Of a stretch of 64,000 bases of DNA, positions 31,780 to 43,109 are shown in pieces (position 1 is the first letter of the stretch; each line of letters opens with the position of its first letter). Both the position numbers and the translations under genes were made by a program. Under the pieces are notes generated by a model. It was given only the letters and a program-made list of their open reading frames with translations. It was not told where the DNA came from and did not search any database. Source of the DNA: Trematomus loennbergii. Its lineage: Eukaryota; Chordata; Actinopteri; Perciformes; Nototheniidae. The stretch lies in assembly GCA_012861695.1 (NCBI GenBank), contig JAAOOA010000134.1:243501-307500 (forward strand), read 5' to 3'.

Positions 31780-31860
31780 CTGACAAGCTCAACGGCTGTT
31801 TTTAGCAAGTAGCAGGCAACAAACAGTATACTTCCGGTTCGAGGTTTTCAAAATAAAAGC

Positions 31861-32249
31861 CACTTTTGTAAAAATACAGACTTACATGTTATTACATCCA
31901 AACTTTTAAAGTGTACAGTTTCTCACTTGTGAGATTTAAATGCAACATATTTTAGGGAATTACCATATGTTTGATTACAAACTTTGTTCATTTATATACT
32001 CTATTTATTTCCGATTCATTTATTTAAACCCTGACTCATGTATTAATTTAATATATGTATTTATTTATTAATGTATTTATACTTGTGTCATTTGTAATTT
32101 ATCAAAAACATTGTTACATTATTATTATTTTTTTTTTTTTTTTTTCATCTGGAGTTACATGAAGTACCATTCACTGGCCAGAAGGGGGAGCTCATGCTAA
32201 ACCAATAGAATACAAACTATGTTATTTAAAAAGTAGCAGAAGAAGAAGA
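31861..32249. other. No gene; AT-rich with a T run
   Basis: Contains a T run at about 32127-32145. Nothing else recognised. Confidence 0.5.
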
Positions 32250-32506
32250 AGACAGACAGGGAGCCTGATGGGGATACTGGGAACAGAAGGTGAGGGGGTG
32301 AGAGCTACCAGGAAGGCCATTATTAAGTATTTGAGTGAAACAGGATTGATTGGAAGAATTTAAAACAACGTAAATACAGTGGTATAATTCCACAAGTGGT
32401 GATAGGATGATATGGTGATACACACTCTTGTACAGTAGGTGGCGGTATGCACCTTAAAGTGTTTGCAATCCGCCAAAAAACCGAGAGAAGAAGAAGACAG
32501 ACAGGC
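32250..32506 (+). mobile_element. 5'-truncated I/Nimb LINE 3' end with target duplication
   Basis: Contains the family 3' region (AGAGCTACCAGGAAGGCCAT ... CAGTAGGTGGCGGTATGCAC ... CCGAGAGAAGAAGAAG). ACAGACAGG occurs immediately before (about 32251) and immediately after (about 32498), consistent with a target duplication. Closely related to 39400-39719. Confidence 0.82.
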
Positions 32507-32664
32507 ACAAGCCCAGTATTTTCATCCTGATTGTTTTGGATGATTAGCAACATTAGCAGTGGTTTTCATTGCTGCTAAACATGCCGATTAGTACTCTATA
32601 GCACATGTTGTTACCTAGCGTCATACTCGCTGTTCACTTGAGTGATTTTCATTTTGAGTAAAGC

Positions 32665-32836
32665 ATGTTGAGCTCAGAGTCTCTGCAGGTCGCTGAGGAG
32701 GAGGTGGTGCTGGAGTCCAGCTCCAACAAACTGGGAGATATTTACACTTTTGTGGCTAAAGGATGCTTTCCTCACACCATGCATCCTCTCAGGAAGAATA
32801 ATCTCAAAAGATACGCTCAGAAGTTCATCATTGATG
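32665..32836 (+). CDS. Lone coding-like exon, possible integrase-related (GIN1/Ginger-like) N-terminus
   Basis: ATG-initiated, reads MLSSESLQVAEEEVVLESSS, then GDIYTFVAKGCFPHTMHPLR and NNLKRYAQKFIIDG, and ends at a good GTAAGG donor. The pattern (F-x-x-G-x-(F/Y)P ... K-x-NLKR-A-KF) resembles the segment before the H2C2 zinc-binding part of GIN1/Ginger-type integrase proteins; this is from memory and uncertain. No matching downstream exon was found before 40 kb. It may be a real first exon or a stranded fragment. Confidence 0.4.
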
Positions 32837-33256
32837 GTAAGGGGTTTGTTTTTCACAGCCTTGATTCAGGTCCGTAGTGCAACACACACTATATACCACG
32901 GTGAATTATGTCCCGTAATGTTCCACCACAACTGTGTGTATCAGGTGTTTCTAAACTGGCTTTCATATCGCCGAGTTACCCTGTTTTGATGGAAGATAAA
33001 TGATAAAAGTCTACTTTGTTTGGACATCTTCTACGGAAGAGGATAAGGGCCACATTTCTCCAAGACATTTGGGTCTGTGACCAAAAGTTAAAACAAAAAC
33101 ATGTGAGTTTGACTTAAATCTCAGAATTCTGAAAATAAAAATGTTTATATATTTCGATTTTTTTGTCTCGGAATTCTGCCTTTAATCGCAGTCATGTTCT
33201 TCCTCCAAAGAAAATATTTTTCTCTGCAAATTTAATTTTCTGATTCATCTTTTATT
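32837..33256. other. No feature recognised
   Basis: Sequence after the lone exon. No partner exon or repeat terminus seen. Confidence 0.5.
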
Positions 33257-33260
33257 AAAG

Positions 33261-33600
33261 GTGGGGTAGGTAAGTTTGAGAAACCGGCTCGAGATACACT
33301 TTTTGTTATATTCCATGGAATGCTCTTAACATCCGATATCAATGAATATCTTAAGTGCTTTGAAAATCACTTTAATCCATTAAAAAATGTGATCTGTGGA
33401 AGCCGTAATACTGTAAAAAGCACGACCAACACCCGCCAGGCAGTATGTCGCGGTGAAGCACAGTAGGGCAGGCAAGCCAGCTGTGCAGACAGACACAGCC
33501 GTGAGAGCAGACCAAGCGGCAAACTCTGGGGCAGAGCCGGGACGCCAATAAGGAAGTGCCACAAACCGCAGTTCATCTATTGGCCGATAGGCAATGACTG
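33261..33600 (+). mobile_element. AGGTAGGG TTAA-element copy, left end
   Basis: Preceded by TTAA and starting AGGTGGGGTAGGTAAGTTTG. It reads through the site (GATATCAATGAATATC) where the Harbinger is inserted in the 15703 copy. The right end was not identified. Confidence 0.8.
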
Positions 33601-33773
33601 CAGAAAGGAGGAATTTCCATAGACCCCCATGTTAAAATGCCCAACTTTACAGCAGAAATAAACATGTTTCTACCCCTGGATGCAATACAAATTATTCGGG
33701 ATATAGTTAGATTCCACCTTAATGATTATTAATTGTTGAGTGAATTGTTTTATAACGCTTTTATTTATATTAA

Positions 33774-34250
33774 AGTGCACCGATCATGCTATATTTGAAT
33801 AATATAGTGTAGGACCATACCTATATAAGGCATATTTATACTTTTTTTTTTTCAAAATACCAAACAGATCATGCATTTTAGCCATGCCTCATTTTGCTCA
33901 ATTTGACAATTTCTAGCTCTGGCAGATTCAGTGAGAACAGCACCATCTACAGGCCTGGCATATGTACTACAGCGTCTCCAGCGCTTTCGAACGGCAATGG
34001 CCATGGCTGTCTGCTCCTGATTGGTGGAGTTGGCCCAATAGCCGTAGCGCCACCGTCCTGACGTCAGGACAGTGTTCAAATTTGGATCAGTTTTATCAGA
34101 TCCGTTGCAGCCCCTTTTTTAGAGATTTGGGTATGGAGGAAAATAGAGAGGGTTGTGTTTTCTGACACTTGGTGAGTTCCCTGGAACACCGGGGACACAT
34201 ATTCATATATAAAAGACGTACAAAAGTGCATTTTGCATGATAGGTCCCCT
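33774..34250. mobile_element. TTAA MITE (AGTGCACC...GATAGGTCCCCT)
   Basis: TTAA on both sides (33770-33773 and 34251-34254). The right end GCATGATAGGTCCCCT and left end AGTGCACCGATCATGC are imperfect inverses. 477 bp. Another, interrupted, copy is at 40699-43868. Confidence 0.8.
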
Positions 34251-34445
34251 TTAAGTCTTAAAGTGTTTGCATAAATTAGGGCGTGGTCACTTTGATGGAT
34301 AGGTACGTGCCTCACTGTCAGCTAACAGCAACTTGTCCACTCTGCTAGGCTAGAACGTTAGCTAGTTGTAGTTACTGTACTTGACCCTTTAGCCGTGTTC
34401 GTGGTGATTTTTAGGGAATGTTGTTACAAATACCAGACAATTAAA

Positions 34446-34517
34446 ATGTCGTGCTGTGTGGTTGAATGTACTAACAGAACTTCCAAGAAGTCTACTCTCA
34501 GCTTTTTTGTTGAGTAA
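34446..34517 (+). pseudogene. THAP-domain N-terminal fragment
   Basis: Reads MSCCVVECTNRTSKKSTLSF then FVE and a stop. The C-x-V-x-x-C-x-N-R and SFF pattern is the start of a C2CH THAP zinc finger, used by host THAP proteins and by P- and Kolobok-type transposases. The remainder is missing or in an unseen exon. Confidence 0.55.
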
Positions 34518-34635
34518 AATGATAATATTATACATGTTAGCAGGTGTTTGTGTGCTTGTTAGCTTAGCTTGTTATATAGCTTATTAGCCAGCTAAGGACG
34601 TAACCCTTTATACATGTATATATATATATATATAT

Positions 34636-35636
34636 CAGCGACGTGCAGTCAGGGGAGGCAGGGAGGCAGAGCCTCACCTGTCATACTCCAATGTAACAGA
34701 AAAACAACTAAAGAAAAACTAAATAGTAATAATAATAAAATGTCTCCACTGATCTGTGTTGTAAGTGTGATTTCTGTATGATTCCATTCGCTTTTTATAG
34801 TCAAAATCAGCAAATTGGCCGAGCCCCGCTACAACTACATGGGAGCGATGAGGATTGAGGCAGGGACGAGCTCTGCCTCACGTAAGCCCACAGTAACTGG
34901 CTGGAGCGCGGGCACTAATGTAGCGCGGGCACTTATTTGTGAGCACGCTCAAGCCATGCTCATTTGCTTACTGTGGGGTGAGGTGAGGCACAGATGAGCT
35001 CTGCCTCACCTCAGAATGCGTCACCCCACAGAAACTGGCTGGAAAGCGGGCCCTAAGTGCATGCCTGTTACCATCTCACTGTAGGTCACCAATGTAATGT
35101 TTGTAGATCCCTTTATTACATTTATCCTCGCCATCCATAGTCTCTAAATACTTATTTCACGTATATATGATATTTAGGCCCGCTGGTCTCATCATACAAC
35201 GGCAATGAAAAAAGCACCAGGAGAGGCAGCCATAACGTGAGCCCACAGGTTCTTGTTGCTACTGTTATTCTACGCAGAGACGGTAGACGCAAACAACAAA
35301 CTAGGCTTTTGTTTGAAACTAGAGGGAGATAAGGAGGACTTTTACAAAAAAGTAATGGAGATTGTTGTCCAGAAGGATAGCATGGACTTCATCTTCAAGT
35401 CAAGGTAAGACCACAATTGTAATGAACATGGGATCTTACTAAGAAAGAACAATCCAATATTTAGATTTTGGGTATCCTTTTGTTGAACGGTCTGTTTAAA
35501 ATGAATCGAAGCATCAGACTAAAAAAGCTTTTGAAAATAACCGAATATTTCGATTAAGGTCAAAATATAATATTTGTAAATCTGACTCTGAAAGAGTCAG
35601 TATCTCACCAGCCATGAACCTCACCGCACGTCACTG
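34636..35636. mobile_element. hAT-like MITE inserted in a TA repeat
   Basis: Ends CAGCGACGTGC and GCACGTCACTG (one mismatch), flanked by ATATATAT on both sides. The flank is low-complexity, so the duplication is weak evidence. Inside, GGAGATAAGGAGGACTTTTA... to a GTAAGA (about 35330-35402) looks like an exon (reads GDKEDFYKKVMEIVVQKDSM, DFIFKSR), perhaps a transposase remnant. Confidence 0.7.
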
Positions 35637-36507
35637 ATATATATATATACAGTTTAGTTTATGATTCAGCCTTGGGTAAGACTTTTACAGTCTATGGTTA
35701 TGACGCCCATAATGTTAAACGGAACAAATGTTAAAAGGGGACCCAATTATCCCAGTGGTGGCTGCCGGAGTCCGCTGGCCAGAGCTAAAGGAGCCGCAGG
35801 GAGCTAGCTAGCCCCCGTTAGCTCCGTTAGCTCCGGCGGCGGAGTCCGGCGTTATAACTGGAGATCAAGGAATGTAGCGAAACACAGACTTGGTTCGCCT
35901 GCAGCCCGCTGTAGTATTAGCTAAATAAATGATGTTGAACAAGGCTTATTAAGTGAGCATGAGCATGTGAGCATTTTAGCCTAGCTTGGCAGCTTCTGCT
36001 AGATCGGGAGCTTGGAGCCCGCCTTGTGCTTCAGCAGCAGGTCCCGCCTCGGCTCGCATCTTTGCCCTTTTTTGGAGCAGGCGGGAGTAGACTCTGACGT
36101 CACTGTCGAGCCGTTAGTGGCCGACTCCGCCTACTAAGGCTTCTCTGCAACTCTGCAGAATCCTATGGGTGACGTCACGGAACCTACGTCCATTTATATA
36201 TACAGTCCATAGAGTGGCGAAGTCAGCCCATCTACTTCCGCCCCATGGGACCTTATTTCGGAAAATAATGTATTGAAGTCAATGGAGAGAGAAAACGTAT
36301 CTTTCGATCCCGTTTGAATTGTGCATGAATTACACATATGATGTTTGTCAATCTTTAAAAAATCGTTTCCATGTCAAAAAAGTCACAGTTTGTCGTAAAA
36401 CTGTTGAAATATAAGACTATGAAAATACGCAACTAGAAAGACTACAAATCCCAGAGTCGCGTAAGTGATGTCACAATTGTTTTCCTCCACTAAGAGATAG
36501 CTAAGAT
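35637..36507. other. Unclassified repeats, no gene
   Basis: Contains ACAGTCTATGG at about 35688 and ACAGTCCATAG at about 36200, a common fish-repeat border motif, around a GC-rich stretch with GAGTCCG and TGACGTCAC motifs. No coding assigned. Confidence 0.45.
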
Positions 36508-36544
36508 CAGCGCCATATAGAGAAAATCTATCTATATGGCGCTG
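36508..36544. repeat. Short hairpin-forming inverted repeat
   Basis: Arms CAGCGCCATATAGA and TCTATATGGCGCTG are perfect 14-bp inverses around a 9-bp loop. Confidence 0.9.
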
Positions 36545-36570
36545 GCTAAGATAAGATAACTTTAACAAGA

Positions 36571-36672
36571 TGCCTGTGTGCTTAGTACCAGGTTGTTCAT
36601 ACCAGCAATGGGTCTTGCTCGTTCTTTCGCATCCCGTCTGATGAAAGGACCAGGAGTGTCTGGATCAAGCTA
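36571..36672 (+). pseudogene. THAP-domain fragment, frameshifted
   Basis: Begins MPVCLVPGCSYQQ, then after a one-base shift continues CSFFRIPSDERTRSVWIK. Together these are the C-x4-C start and the SFF-R-P ... WIK core of a THAP zinc finger. The second half (Cys-x-His) is absent. Confidence 0.65.
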
Positions 36673-37207
36673 GCTAGTAGCTAGCACGTTAGTTAGCATT
36701 ACAGTCTTGTCATTTTTATAGCCTTAACATGAAGTAACATTAAGTAACCCAAAATGTTAAATGTGAAATTCTCTCTGCAGACCCATTCTCACAGCGTTTA
36801 TCAACCTTTTTCTTACTCAATATCAAGCCACACTTATTGTTTTTACTTCGGATGTGAGTTTGTGTGTGCTCAGGATGAGTTTGGCTGTGTTCGCTATGTA
36901 TCCTAAACAAGGAAACAACACCTCCACAGAGCTCAGCGCGATTCACAACGTCCCGACCAATCAGAGCACACTGTGCTCACAGGGAGGGTGGGGGCTGGAG
37001 CTTTGGGAGCTACACGTCTCCTTTAAGGTGATGTTACGATAATAATACTAGATTAAGATTATTCAGGAAGAATGAGACAAGCAGCAGGTTTACCTACCGA
37101 TTAGGCCAAGTTCAGACAAACACACAGCAGAAGAGATTCATTTACAGCGGCAGCAGACATGTGCTGCAGGATCCCTGCAAGGGTCTATATAGAGCTTTAT
37201 TGGCCCT
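36673..37207. other. No gene recognised
   Basis: Intergenic. The ACGTCCCGACCAATCAGAGC region (36945 on) resembles GC-box repeat material of other MITEs here. Confidence 0.4.
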
Positions 37208-38095
37208 ATGGGAAATGTACAAGCTACCCTGCAGTATATAAAGGTAAACTTGCTTCCTATTTATCAGAGGCAACTTTTGAGCATTAATGAATTAAGATTT
37301 ATGATTTTAAAGTATAACATACATTTTCAGAATATTACGTTTTTCAGGTACTTTTACTTTTACAAATTTGACGACTTAAGGACAACGTATTCAGCACTTA
37401 AATAAAAATAGTAATACCACCGTGTGTAGAAATGATCAACACAATACAAATAAATCCAGCATTTAAATGTGATAAACACATGAATGCATCAATGATTATA
37501 ATCAAAACATATCATATATATTATTCTGAATGGGTCGATCTGCATATGAATACTTTTACTTTTGGAACTTTAACTATGTTTTGATGCCAATACTTTTGTA
37601 CTTTACTTCAGTGACATCTTGAATGCAGGACTTTTACTGTAACAGAGTATTCCTACACTCTGGTATTTCTATTTTACTCAAGTAAAATATCTGAGTACTT
37701 CTACTTTTACTCAAGTACATTACATTACATGTTACTTGTTAGACGCTTTTATCCAAAGCGACTTATATACTCAATACTGTGGACAATCCCCACAGGAGCA
37801 ATTTGGGGTGAAGTGTCTCAGGGACACAACGACATGCTGACTGCAGTGGGGTTTGAACCTGTAACCCCCTGATACGAACACCAACGCACAATATAATACA
37901 AAAGGTCTGAGTACTTCTACTTTTACTCAAGTACAAGATCTGAGTACTTCTACTTTTACTAAAGTACAAGATCTGAGTACTTCTACTTTTACTAAAGTAC
38001 AAGATCTGAGTACTTATTCCACCTCTGCAGCTTACAATAAGTGCAATCAACCACGAGGATGCAAACTCCGAACAGCACGAATCCTAAGAACATCA
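37208..38095 (-). mobile_element. hAT-like ACTTTTACTCAAGTAC copy with an inner repeat
   Basis: Pieces of the family complete at 46279-46903 (CAAGCTACCCTGCAGTATAT at 37222; ACTTTTACTCAAGTACAAG repeats up to 38025, ending CCACCTCTG). 37718-37895 carries TAGACGCTTTTATCCAAAGC and GGGTTTGAACCTGTAACC, a widespread fish repeat; its partner piece AATAAGTGCAATCAACCACG is at 38035. Confidence 0.7.
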
Positions 38096-38149
38096 GCTTC
38101 AGATATGCCAAACATTTGTAATTGCTATACAGATATTTGATTTGTTTAT

Positions 38150-38690
38150 TTATTTGACAATTGCCAGGGTTCTCACACGCACCAAATCCTGGCAGCACAT
38201 CACCCCTACTCTCTTCAACCTCCACTGGCTCCCGGTCAAGTCCCACATCACTTACAAACTCCTGCTCCTCACCTACAAATCCCTCCATGCCCTCTCCCCT
38301 CAGTACCTCACAGATCTCCTCCACCCTTACATCCCGTCCCGCACCCTTCGATCCTCAGACTCCGGCCTGCTCTCCATTCCCCATTCACGCCTCCGCACCT
38401 TCGGGGACCGTGCCTTCAGTGTCGCTGCCCCCACCCTCTGGAACTCCTCCCTGCAGAAATCTGCAACGCCCCTTCTCTCAACATCTTCATATCAACCCTT
38501 AAAACTCATCTGTTCAACATCGCCTTCCAACTATAACTCACTCCCCCCCCCCACTTACACTTCCATTTCTGCCCCCTGTTTTATGTTTATGTTTTTTTAT
38601 GTTTTATGTCTTGTCCTTGTATGTTTCTTTGTAAAGCGACCTTGAGGTTGAAAGGCACTATATCAATTCAAATTATATTATTACAATTAC
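38150..38690 (+). pseudogene. L2-type LINE 3' end (ORF2 C-terminus and 3' UTR)
   Basis: Reads LTRTKSWQHITPTLFNLHWL, YKLLLLTYKSLHALSPQYL and LRTFGDRAFSVAAPTLWNS, the C-terminal region of L2-type ORF2, then the tail CGACCTTGAGGTTGAAAGGC ACTATATC. It is 5'-truncated. One base is extra or missing near 38450. Confidence 0.9.
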
Positions 38691-39719
38691 CTCAAAATGT
38701 ACACAGAGGGTTCTAAGAACAAGGAAGAGTGTGTTGGAGTTGGTATATATCCCAGACTTTAAAATATCGATCTCAAAAAGAGCGTCTGATCAATTATCAG
38801 TGTACACAGCAGAAAGGCTGGCAGTAATAATAGGATTACAGTGGGTTGAAGAGGTCAGACCAGATAGGGTGGTGATATATAGATTCATTATCCATATTAA
38901 AAAGTCAACAACAACTGTCAGAGAAGACATTCTCATAGAACTGAATCATAGCCTGTTAAGACTTCACAGAGGCGGTATAGATCTGCAGTTCTGCTGGCTG
39001 CACATGAGGGGGTGAAAGGGAACGAGTGTGCTGATAAATGAGCAAAAAATGCACTACAAAAGGAAATAACATTACCAGTTCAACTTGGAAAAGGAGAAGG
39101 AAAAGCAGTGATTAAGAAGAAAGGGATGGAGATCTGGCAGAAAAGGTGGGAGAAAGACCAGAAAGGCAAAGAGTATCATAAAGTTCAAAACACAATTGCA
39201 ATGAATATTTATAAAGAAAGAAACAGAAGGGAGGAAATCATGATAGCTAGACTCAGACTAAATCACACAGCATTGAATGGTACTCTGTATGTCAAGGGGA
39301 AAAGTGACAGTGACAAGTGTGGGAGCTGTGGAGTTAAAGAACATGTGGAACATATCTTATTACATTGTGACACTATAAAGCAGAAAGAGAAAAACTAAGG
39401 ATAAAGTGATAGAGGCAGAGAGGAATGGAGTGTGGTTGGTATTCTGGGAACAGAAGGAGAGGGAGTAAGAGCTACCAGAAAGGCAATGTTTACCTTTCTG
39501 AGGGAAACTGGGGTAGGAAAAATAATTTAACATTAGGTTAGAATAGATCATGGATGATTGTTTTGTTTTGTTTTATTTATTCTATGGTTTCTTATTTTAT
39601 TTTTCGTTATTTTGTTTTATTAGAGATGGAATGACATGATAATACACACTCATGTACAGTAGGTGGCGGTATGCACCCTAAAGTTGTTTGCAATCCGCCA
39701 TAAACCGAGAGAAGAAGAA
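38690..39719 (+). mobile_element. 5'-truncated I/Nimb LINE: RNase H to 3' tail
   Basis: RNase H remnants (YTEGSKNKEECVGVG in one frame, SVYTAERLAVIIGLQWVEEV, DLQFCWLHMRG), then a C-terminal part with DKCGSCGVKEHVEHILLHC, then the 3' region with CAGTAGGTGGCGGTATGCAC and GAAGAAGAAG. The first RNase H acidic residue and the SDS motif are degraded. Inactive. It ends just before the zinc-finger gene's leader. Confidence 0.88.
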
Positions 39720-40008
39720 GCTCTTTCTAACCTGGATCCATGAGGCGTCTCGTCGCTACGGTTCTCTCTCTCTCTGTGTTCCTGAGAAAGCGTTTGTGAG
39801 CCCAGGACTACTGATCCATCATCTGTGTGTCTGGATAAACCTCTGAATGGACTCTGTGCTCTTTTTTCTGGAGCGTTTACCTCGGAATATAGGAGCTAGC
39901 TTAGCATGCTAGCTGGAAACACGTTAGCAACACTAGTCAGATTGAGAGTTTGGTGAAGAGAGAAACGGTGTGTTAACGGAGTTCGCAGGAAAAGGTGATC
40001 TAGTAAAC
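39720..40008 (+). promoter_or_regulatory. Leader / probable 5' UTR of the zinc-finger gene
   Basis: Sequence between the LINE tail and the ATG at 40009, with a CT run (39766-39776) and GCTAGC-rich stretch. The 5' UTR role is inferred from position. No core promoter was identified, and the LINE tail at 39719 may sit within or next to the promoter. Confidence 0.35.
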
Positions 40009-40201
40009 ATGAGTAAAGTCCAAATGCTGCTGTCGTTGAAGAAGCAGCGATTCACTGCTGCTGCTGAAGATATATTTGCTCTGTTTGAAAAAACGATAGC
40101 AGAGCTCGAGGAGGAGCTGTCTCTTTCCAAAGAGGAGAACGAGAGACTCCAGAAACTACTGGACGCTGTTTTACAGCCTCAGCTTCGGATACACAGAGCA
40201 G
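40009..40201 (+). CDS. First coding exon of a fish C2H2 zinc-finger gene
   Basis: Reads MSKVQMLLSLKKQRFTAAAE, DIFALFEKTIAELEEELSLS and KEENERLQKLLDAVLQPQLR, then IHRA plus one base at a GTCTGT donor. A short amphipathic, leucine-rich coiled coil of this kind opens many fish multi-zinc-finger proteins. The exon ends in phase 1 and joins AC at 63668 to make Asp (HRA-D-VQLLVVVKEE). I chose the ATG at 40009 because the conserved MSKVQ/MSxxQ start is there. The exon is intact. Role inferred: nuclear DNA-binding regulator; target unknown. Confidence 0.88.
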
Positions 40202-41794
40202 GTCTGTTCCCTTTACTCTTCATTAACACTTTAAAGCAGAGGTGTCCAAACTACGGCCCGGGGCCAAATGCGGCCCGCTGGCCATTTTGAATTGGCCCTC
40301 AGCTAATTCAAAAAGTATAATGAAATATGGCCCACAAATGAAACTTTTGCTTTTCTTATATTGTACTTCTTAAATATATATGTACAGATATATTACACAG
40401 TAGTATTCATGTGTTAATAAGCCCACTTTTAAAATAAATTCAGTCAATTCATGTTGATAACATTTTCTAACAAATCTTAGTTGATAAAAAGCCTAATAAC
40501 TTATTTACATAACAAGCTTGAAATAGACCCTTCATATTTCATCTTATTATAATCACTCTGAGACTTCTGTTTTTAAGGGATGAGCTGCCAACAAGATAAA
40601 TGAAACCCTATAGAGAGCTGTGATGTAGGCGTTTTTTTCTTAAAGCATATTCATGTATCGAGCCTAATTTACCTACATGTTGCTAACTTATAACTTAAAG
40701 TGGACCTATCATAATATATTTAAATGATATATTGTTGGGCCATACCTATATAAGGTATATTTATACGTTTCCGTTTTCAAAATTCCAAACAGATCATGCA
40801 TTTTAGCCATGCCTCATTTCGCTCTATTTGCTGTTTGCTGTCTACGGGGCTGATTCTGTGAGCTGCAGCTGACCACGCCCCCCTGCAGGGAGGGGAGCCG
40901 TGCTCTGATGAAGTCAGAAGAGGGGGAGAAAAATAGATCTCCGTCCTCCATGTTATTATAGGCCTATAGAGTCGTTATTCATTTGTTTTAAAGCTCAATA
41001 AATAACAAAGAAGATTTAAACTTTAACGGACATCTTGACCGGCGAAAGAAAACCTAACTGAAACTCTGCCGCACGGTCCCCTCGTTCCTTGGGAGAGGTG
41101 GGTGTTTGTCATCTGCTGGTGGACTAACCGGAGAGAACTAGAAAATGCATTTCCTGCAGAAAATGCGTGCGAATGCTGTAAACTGAACATTTGTGGCTGA
41201 ATTTAGCTGAAAATGCAGAAAAAGCTGAATATGTTATTAGCTGAATGGTAGCTGCTTTTAGCTACAAAAATGCAGAAAAAGCTTAATATTTAAAAGAAAA
41301 GGTTTAAACAAACATGTATAGCCTTGATGTCCTGAAATAGCTGAATACTGTAATAGTTGAATGGTTTCTGCAGCTGAAAATAGGCTGAAGGAGTTAAATA
41401 TCAGATGTAAGTAGTAGTGAATGAATTTGTATTAAGATGAGAAAAGAAAGTAAAAAAGCTTGGGAAAGCAGCAGAATATTAGAACTACAAACTTTTGAAC
41501 TAACTTGATGGTGAATTATCTGTCGCCATGGCAACGGCATTTGATGACACCCCATAATACGCTTAGATGTGTTGATGGCTGCATCGTTACCAAACCTGTG
41601 AAGTTTTGGGCCATTTCGAGCATTTTCACTGAAGTTATGAGAAAACCAGTGTTTCATGGTGAGCATTGTGTTGCCAGAAATCTCAAAACTGTCCCGTAGA
41701 TGTCTTAACGTCTGGACTGTTAGCACACATGTGAAGTTTGAGCACTTTTTGAACATTTTCATAGGAGTTATACATTAAATTAGGTTACATTACT

Positions 41795-43105
41795 CTTCTA
41801 TCACCCTCTCTCTCTCTCTTGATCGCCCTCTCTCTCTCTCTTGATCGCCCTTCTCTTCTCTTGATCGCCCTCTCTCTCTCCTCTTGATCCCCTCTCTCTT
41901 CTCTTGATCGCCCTCTCTCTCTCTTGATCGCCCTCTCTCTCTCTCTTGATCGCCCTCTCTCTCCTCTTGATCGCCCTCTCTCTCTTCTCTGATCGCCCTC
42001 TCTCTTCTCTTGATCGCCCTCTCTCTCTCTCTTGATCGCCCTCTCTCTCTTTCTTGATCGCCCTCTCTCTTCTCTTGATCGCCCTCTCTCTCTCTCTCTC
42101 TTCTCTTGCCTCTCGCCCTCTCTCTGATCTCTCTCTCTTCTCTTGATCGCCTCTCTCTCTTCTCTTGATCGCCCTCTCTCTCTCTCTTGATCGCCCTCTC
42201 TCTTCTCTTGATCGCCCTCTCTCTTCCTCTTGATCGCCCTCTCTCTTCTCTTGATCGCCTCTCTCTCTTCTCTTGATCGCCCTCTTCTCTTGATCGCCCT
42301 CTCTTCTCTTGATCGCCCTCTCTCTCTCCTCTTGATCGCCCTCTCTCTCTTCTCTTGATCCCTCTCTCTCTTCTCTTGATCGCCCTCTCTCTCTCTCTTG
42401 ATCGCCCTCTCTCTCTCTCTTGATCGCCCTCTCTCTCTTCTCTTGATCGCCCTCCTCTCTCCTCTTGATCGCCCTCTCTCTCTTCTTGATCGCCCTCTCT
42501 CTCTCCTCTTGATCGCCCTCTCTCTCTTCTCTTGATCCCTCTCTTTCTCTTGATCGCCCTCCTCTCTCTCTTGATCGACTCTCTCTCTCTTGATCGCCCT
42601 CTCTCTCTTCTCTTGATCGCCCTCTCTCTTCTCTTGATCGCCCTCTCTCTCCTCTTGATCGCCCCTCTCTTCTCCTCTTGATCGCCCCCTCTCTCTCCTC
42701 TTGATCGCCCTCTCTCTCCTCTTGATCCTCTCTCTCTCCTCTTGATCGCCCTCTCTCTTCTCTTGATCGCCCTCTCTCTCTTCTCTTGATCCCTCTCTCT
42801 CTTCTCTTGATCGCCCTCTCTCTCTTCTCTTGATCGCCCTCTCTCTTCTCCTCTTGATCGCCCTCTCTCTCTCTTGATCGCCCTCTCTCTCTTCTCTTGA
42901 TCGCCCTCTCTTCTCTTGATCACCCTCTTCTCTTCTCTTGATCCTCTCTCACTTCTCTTGATCGCCCTCTCTCTCTCCTCTTGATCGCCCTCTCTCTCTC
43001 TCCTCTTGATCGCCCTCTCTCTCTCCTCTTGATCGCCCTCTCTCTCTCTCCTCTTGATCACCCTCTCTCACTTCTCTTGATCGCCCTCTCTCTTCTCTTG
43101 ATGTG
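41795..43105. repeat. GATCGCCCTCTC minisatellite, 1.3 kb
   Basis: More than 50 units of the form TCTCTTGATCGCCCTCTCTC, each 16-32 bp, varying in the CT run. On the minus strand one frame stays open for 423 codons of Arg/Glu/Lys-rich repeat, as does a second overlapping frame. I regard these as artefacts: there is no promoter, splice signal or unique sequence, and unit lengths vary. Confidence 0.95.
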
Positions 43106-43109
43106 TCGT

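Larger units (their letters stand above)
26528..31860 (-). mobile_element. I-clade (Nimb-like) LINE, near full length, (GAA)n tail
   Basis: About 5.3 kb on the minus strand with gag-like ORF1, AP endonuclease, RT, RNase H and a C-terminal Cys/His segment in that order, then the 3' UTR (CAGTAGGTGGCGATATATGC) and a tail of GAA repeats (plus-strand CTT repeats 26535-26655). RNase H downstream of RT and an ORF1 with three CCHC knuckles are features of the I/Nimb clade. Several frameshifts break both ORFs. It lies on the same strand as the ogfod2-like exons. Confidence 0.9.

Noticed and set aside
34815..34997. 60-codon frame in the 34636-35636 MITE
   Set aside because: It is made of the repeated AGCGCGGGCACT motif of the MITE and has no domain.
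41790..43061. 423-codon Arg/Glu-rich open frame on the minus strand
   Set aside because: It coincides exactly with the CT-rich minisatellite; a second frame is also open, and there is no unique sequence or promoter.
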